In this document: one piece after another, positions 7,986 to 15,791 of the stretch
How the letters are laid out: each line of letters begins with the position of its first letter
How positions within the stretch are numbered: position 1 is the stretch's first letter
Notes under the pieces: model-generated
The model's input: the letters and a program-made list of their open reading frames with translations, nothing else
Told to the model about the DNA's origin: nothing
Databases searched by the model: none
NCBI GenBank assembly: GCA_025359505.1
Contig: JANYHH010000002.1
Span: 1-64,000 of the forward strand
Origin: Deinococcales bacterium
GTDB lineage: Bacteria > Deinococcota > Deinococci > Deinococcales > JAAFIG01
Length of the DNA stretch: 64,000 nucleotides
Direction of reading: 5' to 3'
Position numbers and translations under genes: made by a program

Positions 7986-10153
7986 ACCTTTGGAACCTCG
8001 AGGTTGGCAGCACTTACCTGCTTGGTGAATCATTGGTGCGCGTGGAGCGTTTCGTCGGTCACGAAGTTTTGCTGCGTGATGAAGAAAATGTCATCAGCAA
8101 GCTTTCGATCACCGAGTTTGTGAGGCAAGCAGCGCAACCCGCCGATTCAGCAACGAAAAAGTTAGCGATTCCGTTACTTGAAGACATTGTCGGTCCACAA
8201 GCGATTAAAAAAGCTCAAAAGCTACAGCATCACCTCGAAATTGTCTTGCATGGGTTTGATAGTCAACTGGAAGATGGCCCAAACGATCCTGACTACAATC
8301 CTGAAACCACCACGATGACCGAGCGCATCAAGCGCAAGGCTGCGGAACTCGGTCGGAAGCCAAGTGCGCTTTTCAAAATGAAACGGCGTTACAAAAACTC
8401 AGGCATTGTGGGGCTGCTCGACGGACGCTCGATTCGCGATCACAGCGCCGAGCGACGAGACAGCAGTCCGCTGTACCTGAGCATTGCGCAAGTACTTAGA
8501 GACACGCACGATGCCTCGAAGAAAAACAACAAAACTTTGTACGAATTAATAGAAGCTACGCTTTTAGAACACTACCCAGAAGCGAAGTTACCCTCTGTTT
8601 CAACCCTGAATCGCTTGCTTAGGATCGTCAAGCAGGAACTGAGGTTTCAGGGTTCACCACGCCAACGGCAGAAACGTGCGCTCGAGCCACGGATGCCGTT
8701 CGGTCAATTCCGAGCAATCCGTCCCGGACAAGTGGTTCTCTTCGACGCCAACTCGTTCGATCTGCTGTGCTTCGACATCAAGTCGATGCAGTGGGTCAAG
8801 GTTGTTCTGGTTTTGGCCTTCGATGTTTACTCCCGTTCAATTGTCGCTTGGCGTTTTATCCCGCAAAGCGCCAAAGCACTCGACGCGGCACTGCTGTTGT
8901 TTGACCTGTTAAATCCCAAGCCCGCGCTGCCAGACTGGCCGGACTGCGCTCAATGGCGCTACTTTGGGGTTCCAGCAGATATCTGGGTGCTGTTGCGACC
9001 AGAAACAAATGTGGCTGCCCCCGACGCAGTGGGAAAGGTCATCGCTGGAATCCCGGTGATCACACCGCAGACCGTGGTCACCGATCACGATAAAATTTTC
9101 GTCTCTCGCTCCTTTCAGCACGTGTGCGCCACTCTGGGAATCACCATTCACCGAGCTCGAATTCGTCGTCCCACCGATAAGTCGATGATCGAGAACGTAT
9201 TCGGGTACATCAATGAGAATTTCGCCGCTCGGCTTCCCGGTTATAAGGGCGCGGATGTGGCGTCGCGCGGTATCGACATCGAGAAGTCTGCTTTTTACTT
9301 CCTCGAGGAGATCGACGCGATGTTCGCCGAGTGGGTTGCCACGGATTGGCAAAACCACGTTTCTCGCACCTTGATCCTCCCTGAACTACCTGCCCTACGA
9401 TTGTCTCCCAACGATGCGTACGCCGAGGGACTCGCTAAATCTGGGATCATGCCCATTCCAACCCAAGTGTATTTTGATTGTCTCGACACGGAGTACCGGG
9501 TCGTCGAATCAAACGGGATCACGGTCGATTACCTCAGCTACGACAGCGTTGACCTCAACTACTACCGCTTCAAGAAATCGAGTCTCACCGAGGATGGCAA
9601 ATTCGCAGTGAAAGTCGACCCTCGGGATCGCAGCCAAATTTACTTTTTCTCAGAACACGAACGTGAATGGTGGTCAATCCCATGGCGTGGAACGAAGATC
9701 TTCCCGAAACCATTCGGCGACATCGCACTCGGTTTCGCCAAAACCAAAGTGATGCAACGATTCAACGAGACATCACCGAACGATGATGACATGGCTCGTG
9801 CTCTGAAAGACTTGTACAAACGCTGGCGGGAGAACCGCTTTGACAGCAACCGAGAGCGCCGCGCATTTGGTCGCTCTGAAGCGTTAAGCGAGCAGGCCTC
9901 GCAAGATCGTCAACGGGATTCAGCAAAAGCCAAAGCAACTCAGCTACCGAGCCCGGAAAACGATCTGTGGGTCGACCAGGGCGAAAATGTCAGCGATGCC
10001 CTTTCCTCCTCCGTTAGATCAGAAGGGTTTAGCACCTCGAGGAGCGTGTATGAATCGTTTGATCACCTCGAAGAAGACGTCTCAGAAGAGCACATCTCAA
10101 CCGCCAAGCAAGATCAACCGTCCAGCCAAAGCCGCCGCAGACGCGGAGGATGA
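7982..10153 (+). CDS. tnsB: TnsB, DDE transposase
   Basis: 723 residues; the start ATG overlaps the tnsA stop. It is the RNase H-fold transposase that cuts the 3' ends and joins them to target DNA. N-terminal helical DNA-binding domains (residues ~110-220, e.g. TTMTERIKRKAAELGRKPSA) precede the catalytic core. The first Asp is in VVLFDANSFDLLCFD, the second in VVTDHDKIFVSRSF and the Glu in RRPTDKSMIENVFGYINENF. An Mu-type beta-barrel follows. The C-terminal ~100 residues are charged and low-complexity (Ser/Arg/Gln-rich), the segment that contacts TnsC in Tn7-like systems. It has very few CTCGAG sites (about four in 2.2 kb) compared with flanking DNA. Confidence 0.94.
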   Translation: MNLWNLEVGSTYLLGESLVRVERFVGHEVLLRDEENVISKLSITEFVRQAAQPADSATKKLAIPLLEDIVGPQAIKKAQKLQHHLEIVLHGFDSQLEDGPNDPDYNPETTTMTERIKRKAAELGRKPSALFKMKRRYKNSGIVGLLDGRSIRDHSAERRDSSPLYLSIAQVLRDTHDASKKNNKTLYELIEATLLEHYPEAKLPSVSTLNRLLRIVKQELRFQGSPRQRQKRALEPRMPFGQFRAIRPGQVVLFDANSFDLLCFDIKSMQWVKVVLVLAFDVYSRSIVAWRFIPQSAKALDAALLLFDLLNPKPALPDWPDCAQWRYFGVPADIWVLLRPETNVAAPDAVGKVIAGIPVITPQTVVTDHDKIFVSRSFQHVCATLGITIHRARIRRPTDKSMIENVFGYINENFAARLPGYKGADVASRGIDIEKSAFYFLEEIDAMFAEWVATDWQNHVSRTLILPELPALRLSPNDAYAEGLAKSGIMPIPTQVYFDCLDTEYRVVESNGITVDYLSYDSVDLNYYRFKKSSLTEDGKFAVKVDPRDRSQIYFFSEHEREWWSIPWRGTKIFPKPFGDIALGFAKTKVMQRFNETSPNDDDMARALKDLYKRWRENRFDSNRERRAFGRSEALSEQASQDRQRDSAKAKATQLPSPENDLWVDQGENVSDALSSSVRSEGFSTSRSVYESFDHLEEDVSEEHISTAKQDQPSSQSRRRRGG

Positions 10154-11339
10154 TGACACCGCGCTGTTCCAGCAGGCTGTCGGCGAGTCACCCTACCCAA
10201 CTGAAGACCTGATTGTCACACACGACGACTGGGTACGATTCGTCGCCACCACGCCTCCACCCTGCCCAGCCGTTCCAACGCCTGCAGAGTGGGAATCGAT
10301 GTCTCTGGCAGACAAAACATCGTCACGTAAAATGCGCAGCGCCTACAACGCGGCGTTTGATTTGATTCTCACGCCCAGTCGCAAAGAGATCCGCGACGCG
10401 ATCATTCGGCTGACGACCATCAACCGCAAATCTCGAGATTCAGCCCGACTCGGTGCGGTGATTCAGGGTTCACCGACAGTTGGGAAAACCACGCTGGTTA
10501 AATACATCGGCAAAAGATACCAAATCGTCGCCTGCCGTCTTCACGTCAATATGTTTGGTCAAGATCAGACCGTAGCGGGAACGGCGTTTCGCTTCATTCC
10601 AGTCGTATTCATTTCCCTCGGAGCGCACAAGAACCGAGAAAAAGTCTCACTCTCGGGTTTCCTCAAGAAAATCTGTAAATTCTACGGCATTGTCATTACC
10701 AAAAAAATGAACGAAGACGATGTCATTGAAGCCATCATCGGCAAAACTCGTGAGTGCAAAACATCGCTTTTTATCCTCGACGAGATCAGCAACCTTGACT
10801 TGCGCTTCATCGGAGCCGAAATCATCATCGAGACGATCAAGGACTTGATGAATCACATCTCGGCCACGTTCATTTTTGCCGGAATCGCCACGAAAGCCGG
10901 CGAGATTTTCGCGGGATACGACCCTGAAAACTACAAAGATTTTGACGGTCAAATCGTCGCGCCTAACAAGCCCAAGCGAACTCGCCGAAAAAAAAGTGAA
11001 GACGACGAGATCCTTAACGATTCACAGTTTTACCATCGGTTGCAAAACTTTCCAATGTTGCCGTTCAAGGACAAGTTGAGCGAGGAGTTCGATGAAATCA
11101 TTGACCGCATCGACCGAGAAATTCGCCTCGTCAATCACCGGGTCGGTAACCTTCGAAAACTCACACCTTACCTAATGCAACGTACCGACGGGTACATTGG
11201 CGCCATTCAGACACTCGTTCGACACGGTTGCGAAATCGCCATCGCAGACACAACAGAGAAAATCACCAAACCATTGCTCGACAAGGTTCGGGTAGATTTC
11301 GCAGCCGAAACCCAGAAAACGAAGCGTCAGGCGAAGTAA
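10050..11339 (+). CDS. tnsC: TnsC, AAA+ ATPase transposition regulator
   Basis: 429 residues. I place the start at ATG 10050 (MNRLITSKKTSQ), eight bases after CGAGGAG, overlapping the end of tnsB by 104 bp; the track start at 9987 lacks such a site. TnsC forms ATP-dependent filaments on target DNA and recruits TnsA/TnsB to the site marked by the TniQ complex. Walker A is GSPTVGKTTL (residues ~140-150) and Walker B is SLFILDE, followed by sensor-type residues in TFIFAGIA. The length is somewhat greater than I-F3 CAST TnsC (~330 aa) and nearer Tn7 TnsC, with an N-terminal TnsA/B-binding extension and a basic KPKRTRRKK loop. Confidence 0.93.
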   Translation: MNRLITSKKTSQKSTSQPPSKINRPAKAAADAEDDDTALFQQAVGESPYPTEDLIVTHDDWVRFVATTPPPCPAVPTPAEWESMSLADKTSSRKMRSAYNAAFDLILTPSRKEIRDAIIRLTTINRKSRDSARLGAVIQGSPTVGKTTLVKYIGKRYQIVACRLHVNMFGQDQTVAGTAFRFIPVVFISLGAHKNREKVSLSGFLKKICKFYGIVITKKMNEDDVIEAIIGKTRECKTSLFILDEISNLDLRFIGAEIIIETIKDLMNHISATFIFAGIATKAGEIFAGYDPENYKDFDGQIVAPNKPKRTRRKKSEDDEILNDSQFYHRLQNFPMLPFKDKLSEEFDEIIDRIDREIRLVNHRVGNLRKLTPYLMQRTDGYIGAIQTLVRHGCEIAIADTTEKITKPLLDKVRVDFAAETQKTKRQAK

Positions 11340-12493
11340 TGCCCGCCTCTCACCACTCGTCTACACAACCATTCCCTTTTCGGTTGCGAACTCGATCAGG
11401 CTACGCCCTCATCCCCGAACTCGAGCAGTTATCGTATCTGACCAGCACCCCGATGGAATCACTGGCGCAGGCGTGCGCAATACCGCTCGAGCAAAGCCCT
11501 TGGCGTTTTGACCGCCTGACCGTACTGCACACCCCCGAAATTCGGATCATGGCCGCGCGATTTGGCGTTGGCGAAGAGGCAATTCGAGGCATGACCGCGG
11601 AGTATTTCACCCCTCTCCTCTCCTCGCGCTCGAGGACTACCCGAGACTCGGAGACCGCACAGCGCGAGGTGTTTAATGCCCTCAATCCGTTTCCGCCTCA
11701 ACTGAAACTCTGCCCCGCTTGTCTGCATGAAGGACGCAATGTGCGCCTTGCTTGGCAGACCACTTGGACGTTCATGTGCCTGCGACATGGTTTGATGTTG
11801 ATTGACACCTGTCCGCACTGCCAGTGCGGACTCGCCTCGAAGCGGGTGTCAGCACCTGGGGTAGCCCAACTGGGTACGTGTCAAAACCAAATCGACGGTG
11901 AGGAGTGCCCGCAACAATTCGCCGACCTACCTCGAGTCCATCTCGAATCGATGCCCGAAGCGCGAACAGCACAGATTGCCTTCGAGCGAGCCTTAACCGG
12001 GCGCATCAGTCCTTTATTGGGAAGACCCCAGATTGCTCAACGCTACCTCAGAGGGATCACCAGCTTGTTCGAGCTACTCTGGATTATCTTGATCCCAAAG
12101 CACTTCACTCCCCGCGAACCGTGTATTGATCAAGCCTTTGCCGATTACTGCTCAAGTCGAGACACGCTCCTCGCTCTCGATGATAAAGAACCAGACGCAA
12201 ATTCGCGGCATCAAACTCGCAGCCCACTGATGGCGCTCACCAGTCCACTGGCATTGCAATTGGCATCTTCATCTAGCCAGCACGCAACCAGCGATGGACT
12301 GATTCATCTCATTCAGCGCACCCTTTTCTGGCAACCCGAATCCAGCATCTGGATTGCCCGTCAGCTACTTCGCCTGCGAGACCGACCTGATGTGTATTGG
12401 CATCAAGCGTTCAACCAAACCCTGCACTGGTTGTTCAAGCACGATCCAGCCGCTCGAGAGGAAACCCAATATGCTTTCCCAGACCATCATTAA
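11339..12493 (+). CDS. tniQ: TniQ (TnsD-like) target-selection adaptor
   Basis: 384 residues, starting at the ATG that shares one base with the tnsC stop (TAATG). TniQ bridges Cascade to TnsC in CASTs. The zinc-binding pattern is clear: LCPACLHEG (C..C), then W.....C..HG in WTFMCLRHGLMLIDTCPHCQ, with another Cys pair (CGL...CQ). The N-terminal ~90 residues form the helical region typical of TniQ (ELEQLSYLTSTPMESLA). Only one TniQ/TnsD-type gene is present. This single adaptor must therefore serve both chromosomal homing and mobile targeting, as in type I-F3 systems and unlike I-B elements that add a separate TnsD. Confidence 0.92.
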   Translation: MPASHHSSTQPFPFRLRTRSGYALIPELEQLSYLTSTPMESLAQACAIPLEQSPWRFDRLTVLHTPEIRIMAARFGVGEEAIRGMTAEYFTPLLSSRSRTTRDSETAQREVFNALNPFPPQLKLCPACLHEGRNVRLAWQTTWTFMCLRHGLMLIDTCPHCQCGLASKRVSAPGVAQLGTCQNQIDGEECPQQFADLPRVHLESMPEARTAQIAFERALTGRISPLLGRPQIAQRYLRGITSLFELLWIILIPKHFTPREPCIDQAFADYCSSRDTLLALDDKEPDANSRHQTRSPLMALTSPLALQLASSSSQHATSDGLIHLIQRTLFWQPESSIWIARQLLRLRDRPDVYWHQAFNQTLHWLFKHDPAAREETQYAFPDHH

Positions 12494-13037
12494 TTTAAGT
12501 CCGAACGACAGTGAAACGCAGCGGCTGCTCGAGTATCCTTACCGCTTTCACCACGTCCTCGAAGACATCAATACGGCACGTCAACGTTTGCTGTGGCGAT
12601 TTGCGCATCAACGGTTGTTGATTCGCCACTCGCAACCGCTTGACTGGAATCGTCTCGATCAACGATTTCCAAGACTTGGTCAGCGAACCCACAGTCATCT
12701 TCAAAATACGCCTAAAGTTGGCGATTATTTCGCCTTCAATCTGCTCGCTTATATCCGACGTAGACCAGTGACGGGGCCGTGGATCGTGCAAGAACCGGAT
12801 CAGTATCGCGAGTGGCTTCAACGCCAATCGGCAGCCGTGGGTTTTGATGTTAAAGAAATTTCGAGAATGTCCCAAAGCTCGACGTATGTGAGAACTTCAT
12901 CAATGGGTTTAAACATACAACCTGTGGAGATCATCGGGCAGTTAGAAGTTAGTGATGTCGCTAGCTTTACACAGACTCTCGAGAAGGGGCTGGGTCGAAT
13001 GCGTGCATTTGGTTGCGGCCTACTGCTCATCAAATGA
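12471..13037 (+). CDS. cas6e: Cas6e (CasE) CRISPR RNA endonuclease
   Basis: 188 residues from ATG 12471, overlapping tniQ by 23 bp; the track ORF starts upstream in tniQ. It cuts the repeat hairpin to give crRNAs with an 8-nt 5' handle and stays bound to the 3' hairpin. The N-terminal ferredoxin-like segment (YPYRFHHVLEDI with the active-site-region His) and the C-terminal glycine-rich signature LGRMRAFGCGLLLI, equivalent to GP.K..GCGLL of E. coli CasE, are both present. The length is close to the 199 residues of E. coli CasE. The array begins 44 bp after its stop. Confidence 0.92.
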   Translation: MLSQTIINLSPNDSETQRLLEYPYRFHHVLEDINTARQRLLWRFAHQRLLIRHSQPLDWNRLDQRFPRLGQRTHSHLQNTPKVGDYFAFNLLAYIRRRPVTGPWIVQEPDQYREWLQRQSAAVGFDVKEISRMSQSSTYVRTSSMGLNIQPVEIIGQLEVSDVASFTQTLEKGLGRMRAFGCGLLLIK

Positions 13038-13081
13038 GGCTAAAAGCTATTTAACTCGTCAGGACTGTGTCTCAGCCAAGT

Positions 13082-13349
13082 GTCCTTCCCACGTGTGTGG
13101 GGATCAGCCGAGTCCGACATAGATCGCCGGCATCAGCAGCGCGTCCTTCCCACGTGTGTGGGGATCAGCCGAGTTCCGGGAAAATTTCGTTGGGCGTGGC
13201 GAAGTTCTTCCCACGTATGTGGGGATCAGCCGGTTTTGCCCGTCGACATATCGGCTACCAGCCAGTCGTTCCCACACAAGTGGGGATCAGCCACTCGAAC
13301 CTTCGTTTCGAACGTCTGCACCACTTCCCACTAGTGTGGGGTTAAACCT
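13082..13349 (+). CRISPR. Type I-E CRISPR array: 5 repeats, 4 spacers, last two repeats diverged
   Basis: The 29-bp consensus repeat begins GTCCTTCCCACGTGTGTGGG and ends GATCAGCCG, the type I-E form with a CCCAC/GTGGG stem. Repeats start at 13082, 13143, 13204, 13265 and 13321. Spacers 1-3 are 32 nt (13111-13142, 13172-13203, 13233-13264) and spacer 4 is 27 nt (13294-13320). Repeats 1-2 are identical and repeat 3 has two changes. Repeat 4 has six changes, mostly in the loop plus the last base of the 5' handle. Repeat 5 is degenerate at both ends but keeps the CCCAC-TAGT-GTGGG stem. ORFs predicted across the array are artefacts. Confidence 0.97.
13294..13320 (+). other. Spacer 4: self-encoded homing guide against comM
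   Basis: Leader-distal spacer, 27 nt, flanked by diverged repeats. It aligns gap-free to comM at 6978-7004 next to an AAG PAM. Read in the comM frame on the complementary strand, it encodes A-D-V-R-N-E-G-S, against comM's conserved ADVRKEGS. Six of the seven mismatches are therefore synonymous, and the seventh (Lys/Asn) falls at position 12, one of the every-sixth bases that Cascade flips out and does not read. A guide built this way can recognise comM in many species. Confidence 0.9.
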
Positions 13350-13378
13350 TTAAGTCACATACAACCCTTGGAGGACGC

Positions 13379-14581
13379 GTGAACCTCTTATACGATCCTT
13401 GGATTCCGACCACCAATGGCGAACGTGGGATGCTCGAGGTACTCGAGAACGCACGCACGATCAACTTATCCTCTGGCGGCATGGCGTTTCTCAGTATTCT
13501 CCGCGTGTTGCTCGCTGCTTGTTATCGCGGCTGCGAAGACAGCCGTGGATTGCTACGACGAGGCGTAGGCCTTCGCACGCTTAAAAATCTCGAGCAACGG
13601 GCAGCAGCATTTGATCTACACGACGGGTATCTCACCTGCCCAGATCTCACCGCTCGCGTAGCAACCCTTGCCACGATCATGAACGAACGGGCGGCGGGCA
13701 GGACGATGAGCTTTCACCATCATGGGCGCGACGACCGTTCACCAGTCATCACCGAGGGTCAATTGGCGCGACGGGTTCTCGAGTATCACGCGTTCGCGCC
13801 AGCCAGCGGTAAATCGGTGACGGGATATCGCACCGTCAGTCCGTGCGCCAATGTCGCTCTTGGAGTAGCGAGCGGCTCTAACCTGCTCGAGACATTAGCC
13901 CTCAATCTCGTGCCTGACAGTTCACCTCCAACACCATCATGGGATTTACCGCGAGTTCAAGAGTCCGATTTGATCGCGCGAACGCGGAGTAAAGCCGGTA
14001 GCATTGCCGAGTTGTACACGTGGTTGGGACAGGCCGTGCGGTTGTGGCCTGAAGGGGTCGGCACGGCACGCGGGTTCACCCATGCGGGGCTGCGCGATCC
14101 AATGGCCGCCCTTAGCAAAGGCAAAAGTGTGAACAGCCAGTACCCATTGCAAGGCAATGAACTCGAGCCGTGGGCGCTCGCGTGTCGCTTGAGCGGCTGG
14201 AGCACGCTACCCGCAGCGACGCTGGTACACGCTGCTGGAGTGGGTGTGGCGTTTTCGGTGCGCGTCATCGCTCAGGTCAGCGATAAGAAAAATAAGGTCA
14301 AAGTTCTCGAGCGGACAGATTCCTGTTTTTCGTCGGCGCTCATCTGCTTCGATTTGGCTCAAATCATCACGAAAATGCGCACTGTCCTCAAGAAAGAGTC
14401 CCTGTACACCGCTCGGGTGTTCGTCTCCACCTTCGAAAATGCACTGATAGAGCGAGCCGGAGCATTTCGATTGAAAGAGTTCATCGATTCTAGCGATCTG
14501 CCGCTCAGCGCGAAGCAAAAGACCAGTCTGCGCGTTCTACTTAAAAGATCGGCACTTGGAGGCAACCATCATGAAGTATGA
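13379..14581 (+). CDS. cas8e: Cas8e (Cse1), shortened large subunit of Cascade
   Basis: 400 residues from a GTG start preceded by TTGGAGGACGC. The N-terminus MNLLYDPWIPT is the hallmark of Cse1, the type I-E PAM-recognition subunit. The following SILRVLLAACYRG and central segments (VSPCANVALGV, YPLQGNELEPWALACRLSGW) fit the family. E. coli Cse1 has about 502 residues, so roughly 100 are missing, mainly expected in the C-terminal four-helix bundle. That bundle contacts Cse2 and the Cas3 recruitment surface, both dispensable in a transposon-coupled Cascade. The gene follows the array directly and overlaps cas7e by 11 bp. Confidence 0.9.
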   Translation: MNLLYDPWIPTTNGERGMLEVLENARTINLSSGGMAFLSILRVLLAACYRGCEDSRGLLRRGVGLRTLKNLEQRAAAFDLHDGYLTCPDLTARVATLATIMNERAAGRTMSFHHHGRDDRSPVITEGQLARRVLEYHAFAPASGKSVTGYRTVSPCANVALGVASGSNLLETLALNLVPDSSPPTPSWDLPRVQESDLIARTRSKAGSIAELYTWLGQAVRLWPEGVGTARGFTHAGLRDPMAALSKGKSVNSQYPLQGNELEPWALACRLSGWSTLPAATLVHAAGVGVAFSVRVIAQVSDKKNKVKVLERTDSCFSSALICFDLAQIITKMRTVLKKESLYTARVFVSTFENALIERAGAFRLKEFIDSSDLPLSAKQKTSLRVLLKRSALGGNHHEV

Positions 14582-15791
14582 GGTACACCTGATTCAGCCA
14601 ATAGCCGTAAACCGCATGAACACCAACGGTGACAAGCAACCTAAAACCATTGACTTTGGTGGCTACACCCGAGCGCGACTCTCGAGTCAAAGCCAGAAAT
14701 ACGCCAGCCGCAAGTACACGCAAGAGTTCGGGCTCCTCGATCAAAACGAGATCGCCCTGCGAACCCGAAAGTTCACGCAGTTGATTCAGGCGGAACTCGA
14801 AAAACAAGGGTTTTCACCCGACGATGCGATTACACTCGCTCAGTTCGCAATGTCCGCGATTGGGATGAGTCACAAAAAGGGAGAAGATAAAAAAATTGAG
14901 CAACCACTGCTGAACGAGTACATGATCCTGTGCTGCCAAGCCGAGATCGACGCGTTTTTAGCAGCGGTGATTCGGCATCAGGATGCGATTCGCAAGGTGT
15001 CACTGGCCAAACCCATTGCTGCCGATGAGGAAACACCCAAGCCTAACGACTCACCGGTTAAATCAAAGTCGAAGTTGACTGCGAAGAAAGCTCTAGCTCG
15101 GCAATTTCCAGAAGTGGTTCGCAGTGATTTGGCGAAGGCCTTCATCGCTCACCGCAATCTCGAGGTGACGCTGTACGGCAGGCAACTTGCCGATTTTCCG
15201 GAAGGCACGGTCGACGGGCAAGTGCAGGTTGCACACGCCATCGCTGTAAACTACGCGCCTCGAGAACTGGATTTTTTCGTATCGATTGACGACTTAGCGG
15301 CTCCCGGGGAAGCCGAGGCGGGGATGCTGGATGACCTCGAGGTGACCGCGCCCACTCTCTACCGCACGGCGGCGGTGAACACATCCCAGATCGCTCGAGT
15401 GCTGGGTAGTCATGAGGCAGCAGTACTGGGCACCAAAGCGTTTCTCGAAGCGTTTACCGCATCGCTCCCAGCGGGCGGCAAGAATTCTTATCACGCCACG
15501 ACCGCACCGACCTTCGTGCTTTTTCGCGAGGTTCAACGGGGCTCACCCCTATCGTTTGCTCCCGCGTTCGAGAACCCCGTCAGGCCAGAACGTCATCGTA
15601 GCCTCTCGGAAATGGCGGTTGCACGGCTAGATGAATACATTCGCAAGTTAGAAACGGCATTCCCATCGTTTAAGTCCGAAAGGCAATGTTGCATCAACCT
15701 CACCGGTTACGAATTTCAGAACGCGCCAAGCGTGAAGAATCTACGTGCGGCGCTCGAGTACATGCTGCAAGACAGGCACATTGATGGCTGA
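14571..15791 (+). CDS. cas7e: Cas7e (Cse4/CasC) crRNA backbone subunit
   Basis: 406 residues from the ATG at 14571, which has GGAGG nine bases upstream; the track start adds five codons. Cas7e polymerises along the crRNA and flips every sixth base. The signature is GGYTRARLSSQSQKYASRKY, near residues 31-50, equivalent to FGG..R.R.SSQS.KRA.R in CasC. The later segments ARVLGSHEAAVLGTKAFLEAF and KNSYHATTAPTFVLFREVQR also fit. It is about 40 residues longer than E. coli Cas7e. The extra length is largely a Pro/Ser/Lys-rich insertion around residues 145-185 (PKPNDSPVKSKSKLTAKK). Confidence 0.93.
   Translation: MKYEVHLIQPIAVNRMNTNGDKQPKTIDFGGYTRARLSSQSQKYASRKYTQEFGLLDQNEIALRTRKFTQLIQAELEKQGFSPDDAITLAQFAMSAIGMSHKKGEDKKIEQPLLNEYMILCCQAEIDAFLAAVIRHQDAIRKVSLAKPIAADEETPKPNDSPVKSKSKLTAKKALARQFPEVVRSDLAKAFIAHRNLEVTLYGRQLADFPEGTVDGQVQVAHAIAVNYAPRELDFFVSIDDLAAPGEAEAGMLDDLEVTAPTLYRTAAVNTSQIARVLGSHEAAVLGTKAFLEAFTASLPAGGKNSYHATTAPTFVLFREVQRGSPLSFAPAFENPVRPERHRSLSEMAVARLDEYIRKLETAFPSFKSERQCCINLTGYEFQNAPSVKNLRAALEYMLQDRHIDG

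Noticed and set aside
13321-13325. Extension of the comM match to a full 32-nt spacer
   Set aside because: The five bases after position 27 do not match comM and belong to the degenerate repeat 5.
13067-13353. Three overlapping ORFs across the CRISPR array
   Set aside because: They arise because repeats and spacers total 61 bp and stay open by chance; they repeat the same peptide (VCGDQP) and have no coding character.
14373-14581. Internal ORF in cas8e as a Cas11 small subunit
   Set aside because: A late Met gives only about 68 residues without a clear ribosome-binding site; too short for a Cse2-like protein, so not annotated.
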